Shown here one piece after another: positions 8,608-18,051 of a DNA stretch of 64,000 nt. The notes beneath the pieces are model-generated. The model made no database searches. It had not been told where the DNA came from and saw only the letters and a program-made list of their open reading frames with translations. A program made the position numbers and the translations under genes. Origin of the DNA: Saprospiraceae bacterium (lineage in GTDB: Bacteria; Bacteroidota; Bacteroidia; Chitinophagales; Saprospiraceae); the NCBI GenBank assembly GCA_016715405.1, contig JADKAE010000020.1, forward strand, positions 1 to 64,000. Reading direction: 5' to 3'. How positions within the stretch are numbered: position 1 is the stretch's first letter; every line of letters begins with the position of its first letter.

Positions 8608-11600
8608 GAAAACGACATATTGTAACCGCTATGCTGTGCTGCAGCATGGCGACTATTGCCTGGTCGCAACAGCGGGGCACGGCGCCGCTAAACGGCGTAA
8701 TCACCATCCTCAATAGCAAAACCCGCACCGGACAACTTCAATATGTAAAGGCGGCCACCGTGATCGCCGACAATGCCAACCCGGCGCTCACCGACAACGA
8801 AGGGCGGTTCAAACTCGTATTTATTGACAGCGAGCCTGGCGTAGAAGTCCGGTTGTCGGTTGAAAAGTCGGGGCTCGAAGTCGTCAACAAAGACATGCTG
8901 CAGGCCGTCTTGCGCAAAGACGCCGACAGCCAGTTGCGCATCTACATGGCCAATCCCGACCAGTTGGCGGCCAGCGTACTCAAATTGCGGGGGATTGCCG
9001 AAAAACACATCACTGCGCGTTACCAGCAACAGATCAGCCGGCTGAAAAAAGAAACCAAAGGGCAGGCGGCGCAACTGCTAAAGCTGGAAGACGAAAAAAA
9101 CGCCGCCCTGCGGCAATTCCAGGAAATAGCCGCCCGTCTCGCCGCGGTCAACCTCGACGAAGTATCGGGATTGTACCGGCAGGCATTGGATCTATTCGAA
9201 AAAGGGCGGCTGGAAGAAGCCATCAAACTGATCGACCAGGCCAACCTGGACGACCAGCTCAGCAAAGCCCGTACGCAACGCGAGGCGGGCCGGCAGATGA
9301 TCAGGCAATCCGAGCAGCAAATCGACAACATAGCCGTCACCTACCTCTTGCAAGCCCGTATGCACCTGGCCAACCTGGCATTCCCCAGGGCCATAGCCGC
9401 CTATGGCAAAGCCATCTCTGCCCGCGACTCCACCGCGCTGGATGACAACCTCGAATTGGCGCAGGTGCTCATCGCCCAGCAGCAGGCCTGGAAGGCCATC
9501 CCCTTGTTGCAGCGCACCGCCGAATTGTCGGCCAACGACAAACCCCATGCGGCCTACACCCAGTTGCTCATGGGCACGGCCTATATCAATCAGGTAGAGA
9601 TACAGCAAGCCATCGAAGCGTTTACGGCATCGGTGGTCAGTTACAGCGAGTTGGTGGAGACAGAGCCTCTCACTTATGGTCCGCTGGCCGGCGTGGCGAT
9701 CATTTCGTGCGCTACCGCTCATTTTTTTAATTCCAATACAGCCGCCGCTGCCGACATCGCCCAGCATGGCAAAACCATATTTGGTCATTTAATAGAAATA
9801 GATACAGCGCGTTACCTGCCTTTTTATAGTTGGGCCCTGTATGCCAACGCCTTGTTTAACTCCGACCGCGTGCAGCTCGAAGAAGCCATTGCCAACTACG
9901 AACGGCTCAACGCCGGTGAGGCTGGTCCATACGCGAGTTTTCTCAGCATGTGCAAACTTTTGAATGCCGCGCTGATGCGCGAAGAAGCCGGGCAACTGGG
10001 GAGCGACCAGGAAACAACAAGGGAACTTGTGAGCCGGTCGGATGTATTATTTGAAGAAGGACTTAACGAAGTAATTGCCCAATTAGAAAAAATCAATCGC
10101 AGCTATCCCAACATAGGGTTTGTCATCGACGGCCCAACGCAATTGCCCGATTTTGCGACCATGCTCAGCAACTCCGATTACCCTGTCAACTTGTTGTTTT
10201 CGGGCATTCAGATCTGGTGGATGTACAAAGGCGCCAACAGCGATACCGACCCTGAAAAAGTGGCATCCGTCTTACAGTTGGTAGTCGACAAATGCAAATT
10301 GCTGGCCGGACAAAACCGCGAGCGCTATATTTCGCGACAAGCGGAATACACCTCCTGGCTGGGCTTCAACTATTGCCTGCAGAACCAGCACGAAAAGGCA
10401 TTTGGGTTGCTCGAAGAAGGCCTGTTAATGGTAGAAGACACCTTCCTCAGGAGCAATCCCTCGTATTTGTTTCTCAAAAGCCTCATGCAGGCCGAGTTGT
10501 ATATTGCCCACGCCTTGTGTTACGTATCGGAGGGCGAATTGTGCGGCAAAACCAGTGCGGAACTCAAGCAATTGGCTGTGAGTGCCGACAGCACCCTGGC
10601 CCGTTACGACCGCGTGCCGCTGATGTCGGAAGTCCTGAACATGCTGCGCATCTTCGACCGCAGCTTTGAGCAGACCACCAACCACCGGGAATTTCTGCGC
10701 TATTATTTTTATGAAGAAAACCTGCGGCAGTTCAAATTGGCCGGAGAAAGGCAGGATGCGGAAGCCATTACGCACCATTACTATCAGGCTATGGTATCGC
10801 TCGAGCAGTATCTGGACATGCGTTTTACCACGCCCGAAGCGCTGGTATTGGAAACCATGTACAACGACTGGCGCTCGACGCAGTCGGGCGAGCAACTCGA
10901 CAGCTTGATATATTACACCGACAAAGAAATGTGGTTGGAAGAGCGGTTGTTGTTGTCGGACTGCGAAGTAGAATCGAGCATGCGGGAGCGCTTGGCTATC
11001 AATTGCGGCAACAGAGCGTGGTATACCTTACAAAAAGGGCAATACCTGGAGGCGGCCGCGTATGCTCAGAAGGGGTTACAGACCGACCCCGGCCAGCACT
11101 GGATACGCGCCAACGAAGCGCATGCCTACCTGATGCGCGGCCAGTCGAAAAAAGCCTGGCGCATCTACGCCCAATGGCGGGGCATCACGCATACGCTGGA
11201 TGCAAGCATGCCTTTTGAAATGGCGTTTTTGTCGGATCTGGCGCAACTAAAAACCTTGCAAGGTTCCAATGCCGACATAGAAGAATCTATCGCCATGTTG
11301 GAAGGAAAAAAACCGTTTCCGGTGATATTGACCAACGGTCTGGCCTTGCTCACGCAGGCTACCACGCGTTACGAAGAAGGCAAAAAAGCCCAGCAGCAGG
11401 GTGATAAGCAGTGGCGCGGCAGGTTGGAAGCCGCCCAGACCTTGCTGATACAATTTTTAAAAACACCTTACCTCAACTCCGGGTATTTCGACGACGACCT
11501 GGGCGAGGTTGCCTATTTGCTGGCCGATATCGCTGCGCGGCTGGGCAAACCCGCCATGACATTGCCACCCGACACCGATATGGAGACCGTGGCTGCCGCA

Positions 11601-12020
11601 GCCCGCCGCATGGTAGAAGCTACTGAGGTAGTATTGATATGTGCTTCCCAAGAAACCGTGGCGGAGTGGAACCAGCGCCTGCAGGTATCCACGCGGCTGA
11701 TGGAAGCTGTGGTGGCTCGCGCGCCCGGCCGCCTCGACATGCAGCGCACGCTGGCGTATTGCTATGCGCAGCAGTCCTATCTTGCTTTGCTGCAGGGGCA
11801 GGGAGGCGCCCTGGCGCTGGCCCGGAAGAGCCTTGACAATTACGGCATGTTGCAGCAGGGCGGGGTGAGTTTGATTTTGGCTTTGTTGCAGACGGGGAAT
11901 ACGGAGGAAGCCCAGCGGGAGATGGAGCGATGGGGGGGGCAGGCGTGGCCTACATTAAAGGGCATTACTTGTGGGGATATGGTGCGGTTTAGGCAATACC
12001 AAATGATGTTGGATGATTGA
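8604..12020 (+). CDS. Exported TPR-repeat protein with N-terminal regulatory-like beta domain
   Basis: 1138 residues. A signal peptide (MRKRHIVTAMLCCSMATIAW, cut near SQQ) is followed by a beta domain at about 28-110 (ATVIADNANPALTDNEGRFK), of the kind seen at the N-terminus of carboxypeptidase-regulatory folds. A coiled coil follows at about 125-180 (many K/E/Q, for example QISRLKKETKGQAAQLLKLE). The rest is helical with tetratricopeptide-like repeats, such as LYRQALDLFEKGRLEEAIKL and FPRAIAAYGKAISARD. It should sit in the periplasm and act as a binding scaffold. Its start overlaps the EAD11 gene by 4 bp, so a physical partnership with the EAD11 periplasmic tail is plausible. The last codons (MMLDD, stop) and the following bases belong to a GATGTTG repeat. 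Confidence 0.8.
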   Translation: MRKRHIVTAMLCCSMATIAWSQQRGTAPLNGVITILNSKTRTGQLQYVKAATVIADNANPALTDNEGRFKLVFIDSEPGVEVRLSVEKSGLEVVNKDMLQAVLRKDADSQLRIYMANPDQLAASVLKLRGIAEKHITARYQQQISRLKKETKGQAAQLLKLEDEKNAALRQFQEIAARLAAVNLDEVSGLYRQALDLFEKGRLEEAIKLIDQANLDDQLSKARTQREAGRQMIRQSEQQIDNIAVTYLLQARMHLANLAFPRAIAAYGKAISARDSTALDDNLELAQVLIAQQQAWKAIPLLQRTAELSANDKPHAAYTQLLMGTAYINQVEIQQAIEAFTASVVSYSELVETEPLTYGPLAGVAIISCATAHFFNSNTAAAADIAQHGKTIFGHLIEIDTARYLPFYSWALYANALFNSDRVQLEEAIANYERLNAGEAGPYASFLSMCKLLNAALMREEAGQLGSDQETTRELVSRSDVLFEEGLNEVIAQLEKINRSYPNIGFVIDGPTQLPDFATMLSNSDYPVNLLFSGIQIWWMYKGANSDTDPEKVASVLQLVVDKCKLLAGQNRERYISRQAEYTSWLGFNYCLQNQHEKAFGLLEEGLLMVEDTFLRSNPSYLFLKSLMQAELYIAHALCYVSEGELCGKTSAELKQLAVSADSTLARYDRVPLMSEVLNMLRIFDRSFEQTTNHREFLRYYFYEENLRQFKLAGERQDAEAITHHYYQAMVSLEQYLDMRFTTPEALVLETMYNDWRSTQSGEQLDSLIYYTDKEMWLEERLLLSDCEVESSMRERLAINCGNRAWYTLQKGQYLEAAAYAQKGLQTDPGQHWIRANEAHAYLMRGQSKKAWRIYAQWRGITHTLDASMPFEMAFLSDLAQLKTLQGSNADIEESIAMLEGKKPFPVILTNGLALLTQATTRYEEGKKAQQQGDKQWRGRLEAAQTLLIQFLKTPYLNSGYFDDDLGEVAYLLADIAARLGKPAMTLPPDTDMETVAAAARRMVEATEVVLICASQETVAEWNQRLQVSTRLMEAVVARAPGRLDMQRTLAYCYAQQSYLALLQGQGGALALARKSLDNYGMLQQGGVSLILALLQTGNTEEAQREMERWGGQAWPTLKGITCGDMVRFRQYQMMLDD

Positions 12021-12040
12021 TGTTGGATGTTGGATGATTT
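12001..12040. repeat. Short GATGTTG-type repeat at the end of the TPR gene
   Basis: GATGTTG, GATGATT, GATGTTG, GATGTTG and GATGATT follow each other across the stop codon. The last four codons and the TGA are themselves part of the repeat. Confidence 0.65.
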
Positions 12041-12336
12041 TTTAATCCAAATGACGTACTGACTGTTTCATTGTGTAGTTGCTATTCTTATTTTTTGGAT
12101 GTAATATTAATAGCATGGTTATTAAAAACCCGTGGATAAAGCAATATTGTACCGTCTGTAATTGTTTAATTTTCATATATTTATATTTTCTTAATACTTG
12201 TATTTTTGCAAATAAACTCGTGTTTCAATTAGGAATACCGGGGATTTAGGATAAATTTAGAGTAAGAAAAAACCGGGCAGTCAATCGCCTTGTTTTTTAA
12301 AATAAAATTGACATCGCAAAAGCGGAACAACACGAC
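12041..12336 (+). promoter_or_regulatory. AT-rich intergenic region with a candidate -7 box
   Basis: No gene is seen. TATTTTTG at 12201-12208 matches TAnnTTTG, 129 bp before the downstream ATG, but no TTG lies at the right distance upstream. A separate promoter for the Pycsar-type gene is therefore possible, not shown. The rest is AT-rich and otherwise featureless. Confidence 0.35.
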
Positions 12337-13492
12337 ATGCACACACCCCTAATTGAAAAAGCGGAAGCTTATCTGGCTTCCATCATGGAAAACGTCGCCC
12401 AATCTACAGGCGCCAAGGACCTTGCCATACAACTCGGGCGGCGCTACAACTTACCCGATGATAAGTTGGAGGCACTGGCGCTGGCCGCCTTGTTTAGCCA
12501 GGCAGGGCCGGGCAAAGACCCCTGCCAATGAATGGCTGCAGGCCCAAGGCGCCGCACCCGGACTGGTTGAACAGGTGAAGGCATTGCTGCAATCGCGGCA
12601 AGCCGACGACAGTAACCTCGATATACCGCAACAAATCCTGCGCGACGCCCGATACTACCGCCTGCTGGACGGACAAGCCGGCGCCGAAGCCATGCTCAAC
12701 GACCTGCGCAAGGAGTGGGAGGATAACGAAGGCCAGGTTTACGACGATAATACCTGGCCGGAAGCTGCCCGCAAGTATTGGAAGCAACTGCGCTTCTATA
12801 CCGGAGAAGCGGCAGTCCTCCTCGACGAAACCCGCCGCGAAGCCGCCAAAGCCTGGAAACAAAAAGATAAGGAGGAAGAAAAAGAGGAAAAGAAGGCGGA
12901 CAAAAAAGAGAAAAAGAAGAAAAAAGATAAAAAGCTCGCTCTCCCCGGCGAGGATTTCCCCATCAGCGACAGCAAGAGTGTGCAGATGATGTTCAAAACT
13001 TCGCTGCGCAACCATATCGACCTGACCAATATTGCCGACAACAAGGCCAATATTATGCTCAGTATCAATGCGTTGATTATTACTATTCTTATCTCGCTGC
13101 TGCCTACCAGCCTGCAAGGGCACACCTATTTGCTGGCGCCTGTGGGCGTATTGCTCACCTCTTGCGTGGTGTCTATTATTTTTGCGACTTTGGCTACCCG
13201 TCCGGTAAAAACCGAGGGATTTACGAATATCGATAAGATCAAAACGGAGACGACCAACCTGTTTTTCTTCGGCAATTTTTATAAAATGACCCTCTCCGAC
13301 TACAAGCAGGGCATGCGCCAGGTGATCGAAGACGAGGAGCTGATGGAAAATGCAATTGTGACCGACTTGTTTTTTCTGGGCAAGGCTCTGGGCCTGAAAT
13401 TCAACCGCCTGCGCATTTGCTACAGCGTGTTTATGGTGGGCATTACGCTTACTGTGATTGCTTTTGCGGTGGCGTATGGGATGAAGGGGTAG
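12337..13492 (+). CDS. Pycsar-type transmembrane effector (DUF5706) with degenerate HD-like N-terminus (one frameshift)
   Basis: The C-terminal part (about residues 205-385) carries the PycTM/DUF5706 pattern: MMFKTSLRNHIDLTNIADNK, a membrane segment (ANIMLSINALIITILISLL), a second span (YLLAPVGVLLTSCVVSIIFA), NLFFFGNFYKMTLSDY and a last span (VFMVGITLTVIAFAVAYGM). In Pycsar anti-phage systems such proteins bind a cyclic pyrimidine nucleotide and disrupt the inner membrane. The N-terminus (LIEKAEAYLASIMEN) resembles the HD phosphohydrolase half found in many Bacteroidota homologues. The metal-binding HD after ALAALF is replaced by SQ, so activity is unlikely. A lysine/glutamate-rich linker (about 165-195) joins the halves. 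The frame breaks near 12520; removing one C in ACCCCT joins GKD to PANEW. No pyrimidine cyclase is nearby. Confidence 0.82.
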
Positions 13493-13577
13493 TTCTCTGT
13501 TCTCTGTTCTCTGTTAAAGTGTAATTGGCAAAGATAAGGAACGGACAACCGACAACGGATAACAGAGAACGGACAAC
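13493..13577. repeat. Heptamer array element C: (TTCTCTG)3, core, inverted arm
   Basis: Three perfect TTCTCTG units start at the base after the Pycsar-type gene's TAG. The core is the variant GTTAAAGTGTAATTGGCAAA and following bases. The inverted arm ends 3 bp before the stop of the convergent barrel gene. The element thus fills the whole gap between two 3' ends. Confidence 0.88.
13529..13536 (-). promoter_or_regulatory. Candidate -7 box in the core of heptamer element C
   Basis: TATCTTTG on the minus strand. Unlike the other four cores it points into the 3' end of the Pycsar-type gene, so transcription from it would be antisense to that gene. Confidence 0.35.
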
Positions 13578-13580
13578 CCC

Positions 13581-14525
13581 CTACCTCCTCGGCGGAGAAA
13601 CAAAAAACGAAACAGACCCACAAATGCGATTATTGGCGACCATAGGCAGGCGGGCGCCGGTGGTGGGGTCTTCCAGTCGTGAATTGGCGTTGATGGCGTA
13701 GCCGGCTTTAAATTCCAGCCAGGTCCAGTTTGTGAGGCGTTGCTGGTAGGTTGTCGACAGCTCGATAGCGGCGTCGCGGAATTGGAGGGCGGCGGGGTTT
13801 ACGGGGCCGTCCTGGACTTGTAGTCGTTGATCTTCGAGGTAATACCTGTCGCTGAGATATTCGGCGCCAAAAAGCAGCAGTTGGCTTTCTGAAAAATTAT
13901 ACCTGCCCATGATCTTTACGGGCAGCGTTGCTTCAATTCCCCAATGTTTATTAAAAGTGCGGTTGTACATGCCGAAAGGCAGGGCCATAAAGCCTCGGGC
14001 GTCGTACGACAGGCGGAGGCCGAAGCCGTATTCGAGGTCCTGGCGGCGCTTGATGCCCCATACGCCTGCCAGGCTGTATTGGGCTTGTTTGTGGGTGGGG
14101 TGGAGAAAACCTTTCCAGTCGCCTTGCCAGCTCACGCTCGCGCGCCAGCTGAGATAATTGGTGGCGTTGAGCGATTGGGTGAGGTACAGGGTGGCGACTG
14201 CCGTCTTGAGGTTGCGCTCGTCAAACCACTGCAGCGTGGGTTCGCTGCCGGGGGTTATCACATCGAAGGCATAGCTTTGCAGTCCGTAGTGTACGCCGGC
14301 GATCACCTTGGTTTTCTGTTTGTTGAGCAGGGGGGCTTTTAGTTTGAAATTGAAAATTTCGTTGCGCTTCACACGACCCACGCCCTGTTCGCCCAGATGG
14401 AGCTGGTAAGCCGGCTGATAGCTATAATTGAGCAAAAGGCCTTTAGCGGGGGAGTTATTGGCCACACCGGGTGTGCAGAAATTGGGTACGGGCGTAAAAG
14501 CCCGGTTTCCACCTGCGCAGTTCTG
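13581..14525 (-). pseudogene. DUF6268-like outer-membrane beta-barrel, 5' end lost at repeat array D
   Basis: The frame encodes alternating beta strands rich in aromatic residues, for example LLNYSYQPAYQLHL, VIAGVHYGLQSYAFD, LSWRASVSWQGDWKGF and SQLLLFGAEYLSDRYYL. It ends GSVSFFVSPPRR. This resembles DUF6268-type outer-membrane barrels of Bacteroidota. Family members start with a signal peptide, but here the frame runs straight into the TTCTCTG array, which is open in all frames and would add NREQRTE repeats. No signal peptide or start codon is seen before the array. The gene has therefore probably lost its 5' end to repeat insertion or expansion. The alternative is an assembly collapse at the array. 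About 310 residues remain. Confidence 0.6.
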
Positions 14526-14688
14526 TTCTCTGTTCTCTGTTCTCTGTTCTCTGTTCTCTGTTCTCTGTTCTCTGTTCTCTGTTCTCTGTTCTCTGTTCTC
14601 TGTTCTCTGTTCTCTGTTAAGTTTAACTGGCAAAGATAAGGAACGGATAACAGAGAACGGACAACCGACAACGGAGAACCGACAACCC
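14526..14688. repeat. Heptamer array element D: (TTCTCTG)13, core, inverted arm
   Basis: Thirteen perfect TTCTCTG units occupy 14526-14616. The core follows, identical to element B over the GTTAAGTTTAACTGGCAAAG stretch. The arm contains ATAACAG, AGAACGG, ACAACCG and ACAACGG units. It separates the barrel remnant from the 3' end of the GAF gene. Confidence 0.9.
14631..14638 (-). promoter_or_regulatory. Candidate -7 box in the core of heptamer element D
   Basis: TATCTTTG on the minus strand, pointing through 13 heptamers into the barrel remnant. The nearest upstream TTG is 23 bp away. Confidence 0.4.
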
Positions 14689-14735
14689 CTATAACTCCGT
14701 CATCCCCAGGAATATTATTTAGGCCGGGATAATTT

Positions 14736-17143
14736 CTACGTCTTCACCGTCACGCGCAGGGCGCGGAGGCCTTGCACGCCTTGCAGGCGTTCCAGAATGA
14801 GTTCTTCAACCTCGTCTTCGATAACAGCCTGGGAAATGAGATACTGTAGATATTCGAGGTATTCCAGGCGGTCTTTTTCGGTGGTATACACGATAGCGAT
14901 TTTGCCGGCCTGGCGCAGTCGTTCGTTGCGGCCTTCGATCAGGGCTTTGTCGATGCGTTTTTTGATAATCTCGTAGCGCACGTTATAGGCGCCGTCCACG
15001 TCGAAGCGTTTTTCGTCCATGCGGAAGCGGATTGAAATGGGTTGGCTGTAGACGAAAATCAGTTGTGCGGTTTGCAGCGGCAGGGGAATCTCGTTGCGCA
15101 TCTGGGCTACTTTGCGGGTAATGTGGCACATAGCGAGCAGTTGCCAGAGGCGCAGGTTGTGGAGGTGGAGGGCTGAGAAATTGCCGGTGCGGAGTAATGA
15201 TTGTCCGGCATAAATTTCAAATTCCACCCCATCGGTTTTATATTTTTCAAAATAATGCGGCGTCATTTGTTGGGCGCGGGTATCTTCCTCTTCGAGATAG
15301 TCGGAAATAGTATCGTTGATAGTCGATACGCTTTGTTCGTAGTCTTTCCGATGGCGGTAAATCACGTGGTGGTGGGGATCGATGCGGCTAAAATAGCGCT
15401 CGATTTCCAGGGCCAGGGCGTTGTCGCGCTCGGCTAATTCGTGTAAGAGGGGGTGGATTTCATTTGTGATAAAATCCATGAGTCTGGGCTCGTCATTTGA
15501 GCGAATTTCCTTGCTAATCTCCTCGATTTGTTGCTGGGTTTGTTGCAAAAAATATTGAACCAGCGGAAAATCGAGGAAGCTGCCGGCGCTTGTCAATACC
15601 TTTTCGATGCATTTGAGGTTGTCGATAAAATCCTCCTGGATAGCGGCGTTGCGCAGCGTAGAAGAATTGACGATATCGGCCTGGGCGAAGAGGGGGTATA
15701 CCTCGTCGAAGCCAATCTCGTTGATAGCGGCTTTTTTGTCGTAATTATTGAGTTGTTCGAGGTATTTGTAGGCCTCCTCCTCGAAGCGCCATTCCACGCT
15801 GGGGTGCACCATAGTGAATTGCTCGCGGATGATGGCGTCGATTTTGTTGTCGATTTCTTCGCGGCTGCGTTCCATCGCGATGCCGAAAAGGGGGAGTAAT
15901 TCGCGAAAGCGGAGTTCGATGATGCTGTGCAGTTCGTAGGGTTTGGCAGAGGCTATTTCAAACAGTCCGATCACCTGGCCGGCCTGGTTGAGCAGCGGGG
16001 CGACGATAATACTGCGAAAACCCATGGCGATCAGGTCTTCTTCGACGGAAGTTTTTAACGCCAGATTTTCGAGATCTTCTACCAGCACCACTTCGCGGTA
16101 TCGGCAAGCTTTGTCGTAAATCGAATTGGCATTTTCGGTGCTGATGAGGCATTCCTGGTATTCGGACAGCAGGTCGTTGCGAAGTTGGTATTTGCGCACA
16201 TGCCTTTCTTTGGGGTAGTCGATAGCGCTGATGCCCATGCGCAGACTGCTCATCATGAAAAACGAGCGCAGCAGGCGTTGCAGTTCCAGCACGCTGTCTT
16301 TGCGCAGGATGGCGTCTTTTTCAATGAGTTTGTATTTGAGTCTGGAGAGGCTTTCTTCGCGGGTGATATCAATAAATTCCATAGCTGCCAGGCCATGGAT
16401 TTCAAAATGAGAGGGCGGCAGCAACTTCATCCAGGCCTCGGTATCGTAGATATTTGCCAGCAACTCGTTGATTTGTTGCGGGCTAAGGGGCGAAGGTTTT
16501 TTGAGTGGAATGACATCTGTAAACTCGTGGATGAGATTGGCCCGGAAGTGCTTGCACAAATTCGAATCGGGGCATTGTACCGTGAGCACGATATTGGGGT
16601 CGAGGTCGATGTTTTGGCCGTAACATTTGTTGAGGATAATTGCGCAAATGCCCACCAGGATCGTAGCCTGTAATTGTTCCGGTGTCTGGCTGAAATGGTA
16701 AATTACCTTGCTTTTGGTAATACGCCGTTCCATGGCGGGCGTTTGGTAGATGGGCATAGCCTCGAAGGGTTTGCCCGCTTTGGCCAGTTGCGTGTCGCGC
16801 AGCGATAAAGGAAATAAGCCGGCCAGCAGCATCGAGATGGTCCCTGATGCGCCGCCATTTCGTCGATATGGTCAAAAGGCTCGATTAATTCGGGGGCTTT
16901 TTCCACCCTGGCCATGATCTCGCGGGCGAGCAGGGCCTCGGCGGGGTCGTCGCTGTCGATTTTTTTCTTCCATTTCCGTATGAGGGGCGCAAAACTGAGC
17001 CGGGTGGTATAGGGCGACTGCATAAAGCCGTGCTGGCGGAATTCTTCTTCCGTGAAGTCGGTCGATACAATTTTATTGTCCGCCGGCGCCAACTCTATCA
17101 TTTCTTCGAGACCCGTAGGGCTTTCAGGTATGTGGGCTACCAT
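14736..17143 (-). CDS. GAF-domain protein, function unknown (one frameshift)
   Basis: About 802 residues after joining two frames near 16842, where HQGTISMLLAGLF is restored by adding one G to a GG run. A GAF-like sensor domain lies at about 325-430: YREVVLVEDLENLALKTSVE, GFRSIIVAPLLNQAGQVIGL and FEIASAKP. The rest is mostly helical, with long charged segments such as LQQTQQQIEEISKEIRSNDE. There is no signal peptide, no membrane segment and no histidine kinase, cyclase or EAL/GGDEF motif. It is probably a cytoplasmic signalling protein of a Bacteroidota-specific family. A LETM1-like gene lies upstream on the same strand across an inverted octamer array. The start MVAHIPESP at 17143 is the only suitable one. 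Confidence 0.7.
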
Positions 17144-17157
17144 GGTGTGGTGTTTTA

Positions 17158-17290
17158 ATTTGCTGATGTGCTGATGTGCTGATGTGCTTGATGTGCTGAT
17201 AATTAATTAAATACTAATATAAACAAGAATTAGCAAATAAAATTAGCAAATTAGCACATCAGCACATCAGCACATCAGCAAATTAGCAAA
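17158..17290. repeat. Inverted octamer array (TGCTGATG)n / (AGCACATC)n
   Basis: The left arm (17161-17199) has TGCTGATG units. The right arm (17252-17280) has AGCACATC units, their reverse complement. The core is AT-rich and contains ATTAGCAAAT repeats. The array fills the gap between the GAF gene ATG and the stop of the LETM1-like gene. Confidence 0.88.
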
Positions 17291-17731
17291 TCAAACATCC
17301 TCCTCTTTTGGGGCATTAAAAAGATCCCTGAAATGGCTGGGCAGCAAGCTGATTTTGTGGCCCAGCCATTTTTCGAGGGTGATGGCAAGGAAAACATAAC
17401 TTTCCGTGACACCGGGTACGGGCGCCACTATAATGACAAAAAAGGGTAAAAATTTGGGAATATCTTTGAGTTGGGCTTTGGCGCGGTGCATTTCTTCGGC
17501 AGTAGGGCGCTTATCGGCAGTCGACATAATGAGTTTGCCTCGGCCTTCCCGCGCAAAGGTCTGGATCATCTGCTTGGTCTCCACGCCTTCCATAAACATA
17601 GCCCACAACATCATCTTTGGAAAGCGGATGATGCGTTGAAATTTCAATGGAGACAACAACTTTTTCGACCGGGCCTTGATGGGCGCCGTGTTCAATCGGG
17701 GACGAAATATGTTCCTGCGTTTTGTATCCAT
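17291..17731 (-). CDS. Small LETM1-like domain protein
   Basis: 146 residues from the ATG at 17731 (MDTKRRNIFRPRLNT); a longer version from 17782 is possible but less natural. The C-terminal half, with IPKFLPFFVIIVAPVPGVTE, YVFLAITLEKWLGHKISLLP and SHFRDLF, resembles the LETM1 core: a hydrophobic hairpin followed by a PS-F motif. LETM1-related proteins act in ion homeostasis in mitochondria. The role of short bacterial members is unclear. A hydrophobic stretch at about 103-125 could be a membrane segment. The basic N-terminus has no cleavable signal. The family assignment rests on pattern only. Confidence 0.5.
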   Translation of the reverse strand: MDTKRRNIFRPRLNTAPIKARSKKLLSPLKFQRIIRFPKMMLWAMFMEGVETKQMIQTFAREGRGKLIMSTADKRPTAEEMHRAKAQLKDIPKFLPFFVIIVAPVPGVTESYVFLAITLEKWLGHKISLLPSHFRDLFNAPKEEDV

Positions 17732-17865
17732 TGTGTGTTCAACGCCTTGCCGGCGGTGTATATTATTTTGATGAAGTGGCACTTTGCTTCAATTATATAA
17801 CAAAGATACCTTTAGTACTGTTTCTACCAAAAGTCTCCGACCTGCTTGCTGGATTTATCGACAGT

Positions 17866-17903
17866 TAGCGGTCAGCAGTCAGCAGTCAGCGCTTAGTCGC
17901 ACA
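17866..17903. repeat. TCAGCAG-type short tandem repeat next to a truncated MITE
   Basis: Units GGTCAGCA, GTCAGCA and GTCAGCG follow each other. They resemble the heptanucleotide short tandem repeats known from filamentous cyanobacteria. The repeat ends where the MITE remnant begins. The rest of 17732-18051 holds no gene. Confidence 0.6.
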
Positions 17904-18029
17904 GCGGGGGCTTTTGGGGCATCTTTAAAGGCCCGGAGGGGCGAAAATAGGGGGGACCGCCGGCAAATCTCAAAGGCCGGGGGGAGCGTAAAGTGGTATG
18001 CCTGATTTAAAGTGACAAAGTAGTATTAA
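17904..18029. mobile_element. MITE-like element, copy 3 (5' truncated)
   Basis: It matches the right half of copy 1: GGGGGCTTTTGGGGCATCT, AAAGGCCCGGAGG, GGAGCGTAAAG, and the terminal TTAAAGTGACAAAGTAGTAT repeat. The left terminal repeat is missing; the sequence switches directly to the TCAGCAG repeat. Confidence 0.75.
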
Positions 18030-18051
18030 GTTGACGATATCAGTCATACCG

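Noticed and set aside
14736..17143. GAF protein as the cyclase partner of the Pycsar-type effector
   Set aside because: No adenylate/guanylate/pyrimidine cyclase motif is visible in it, and it lies on the opposite strand beyond the barrel remnant.
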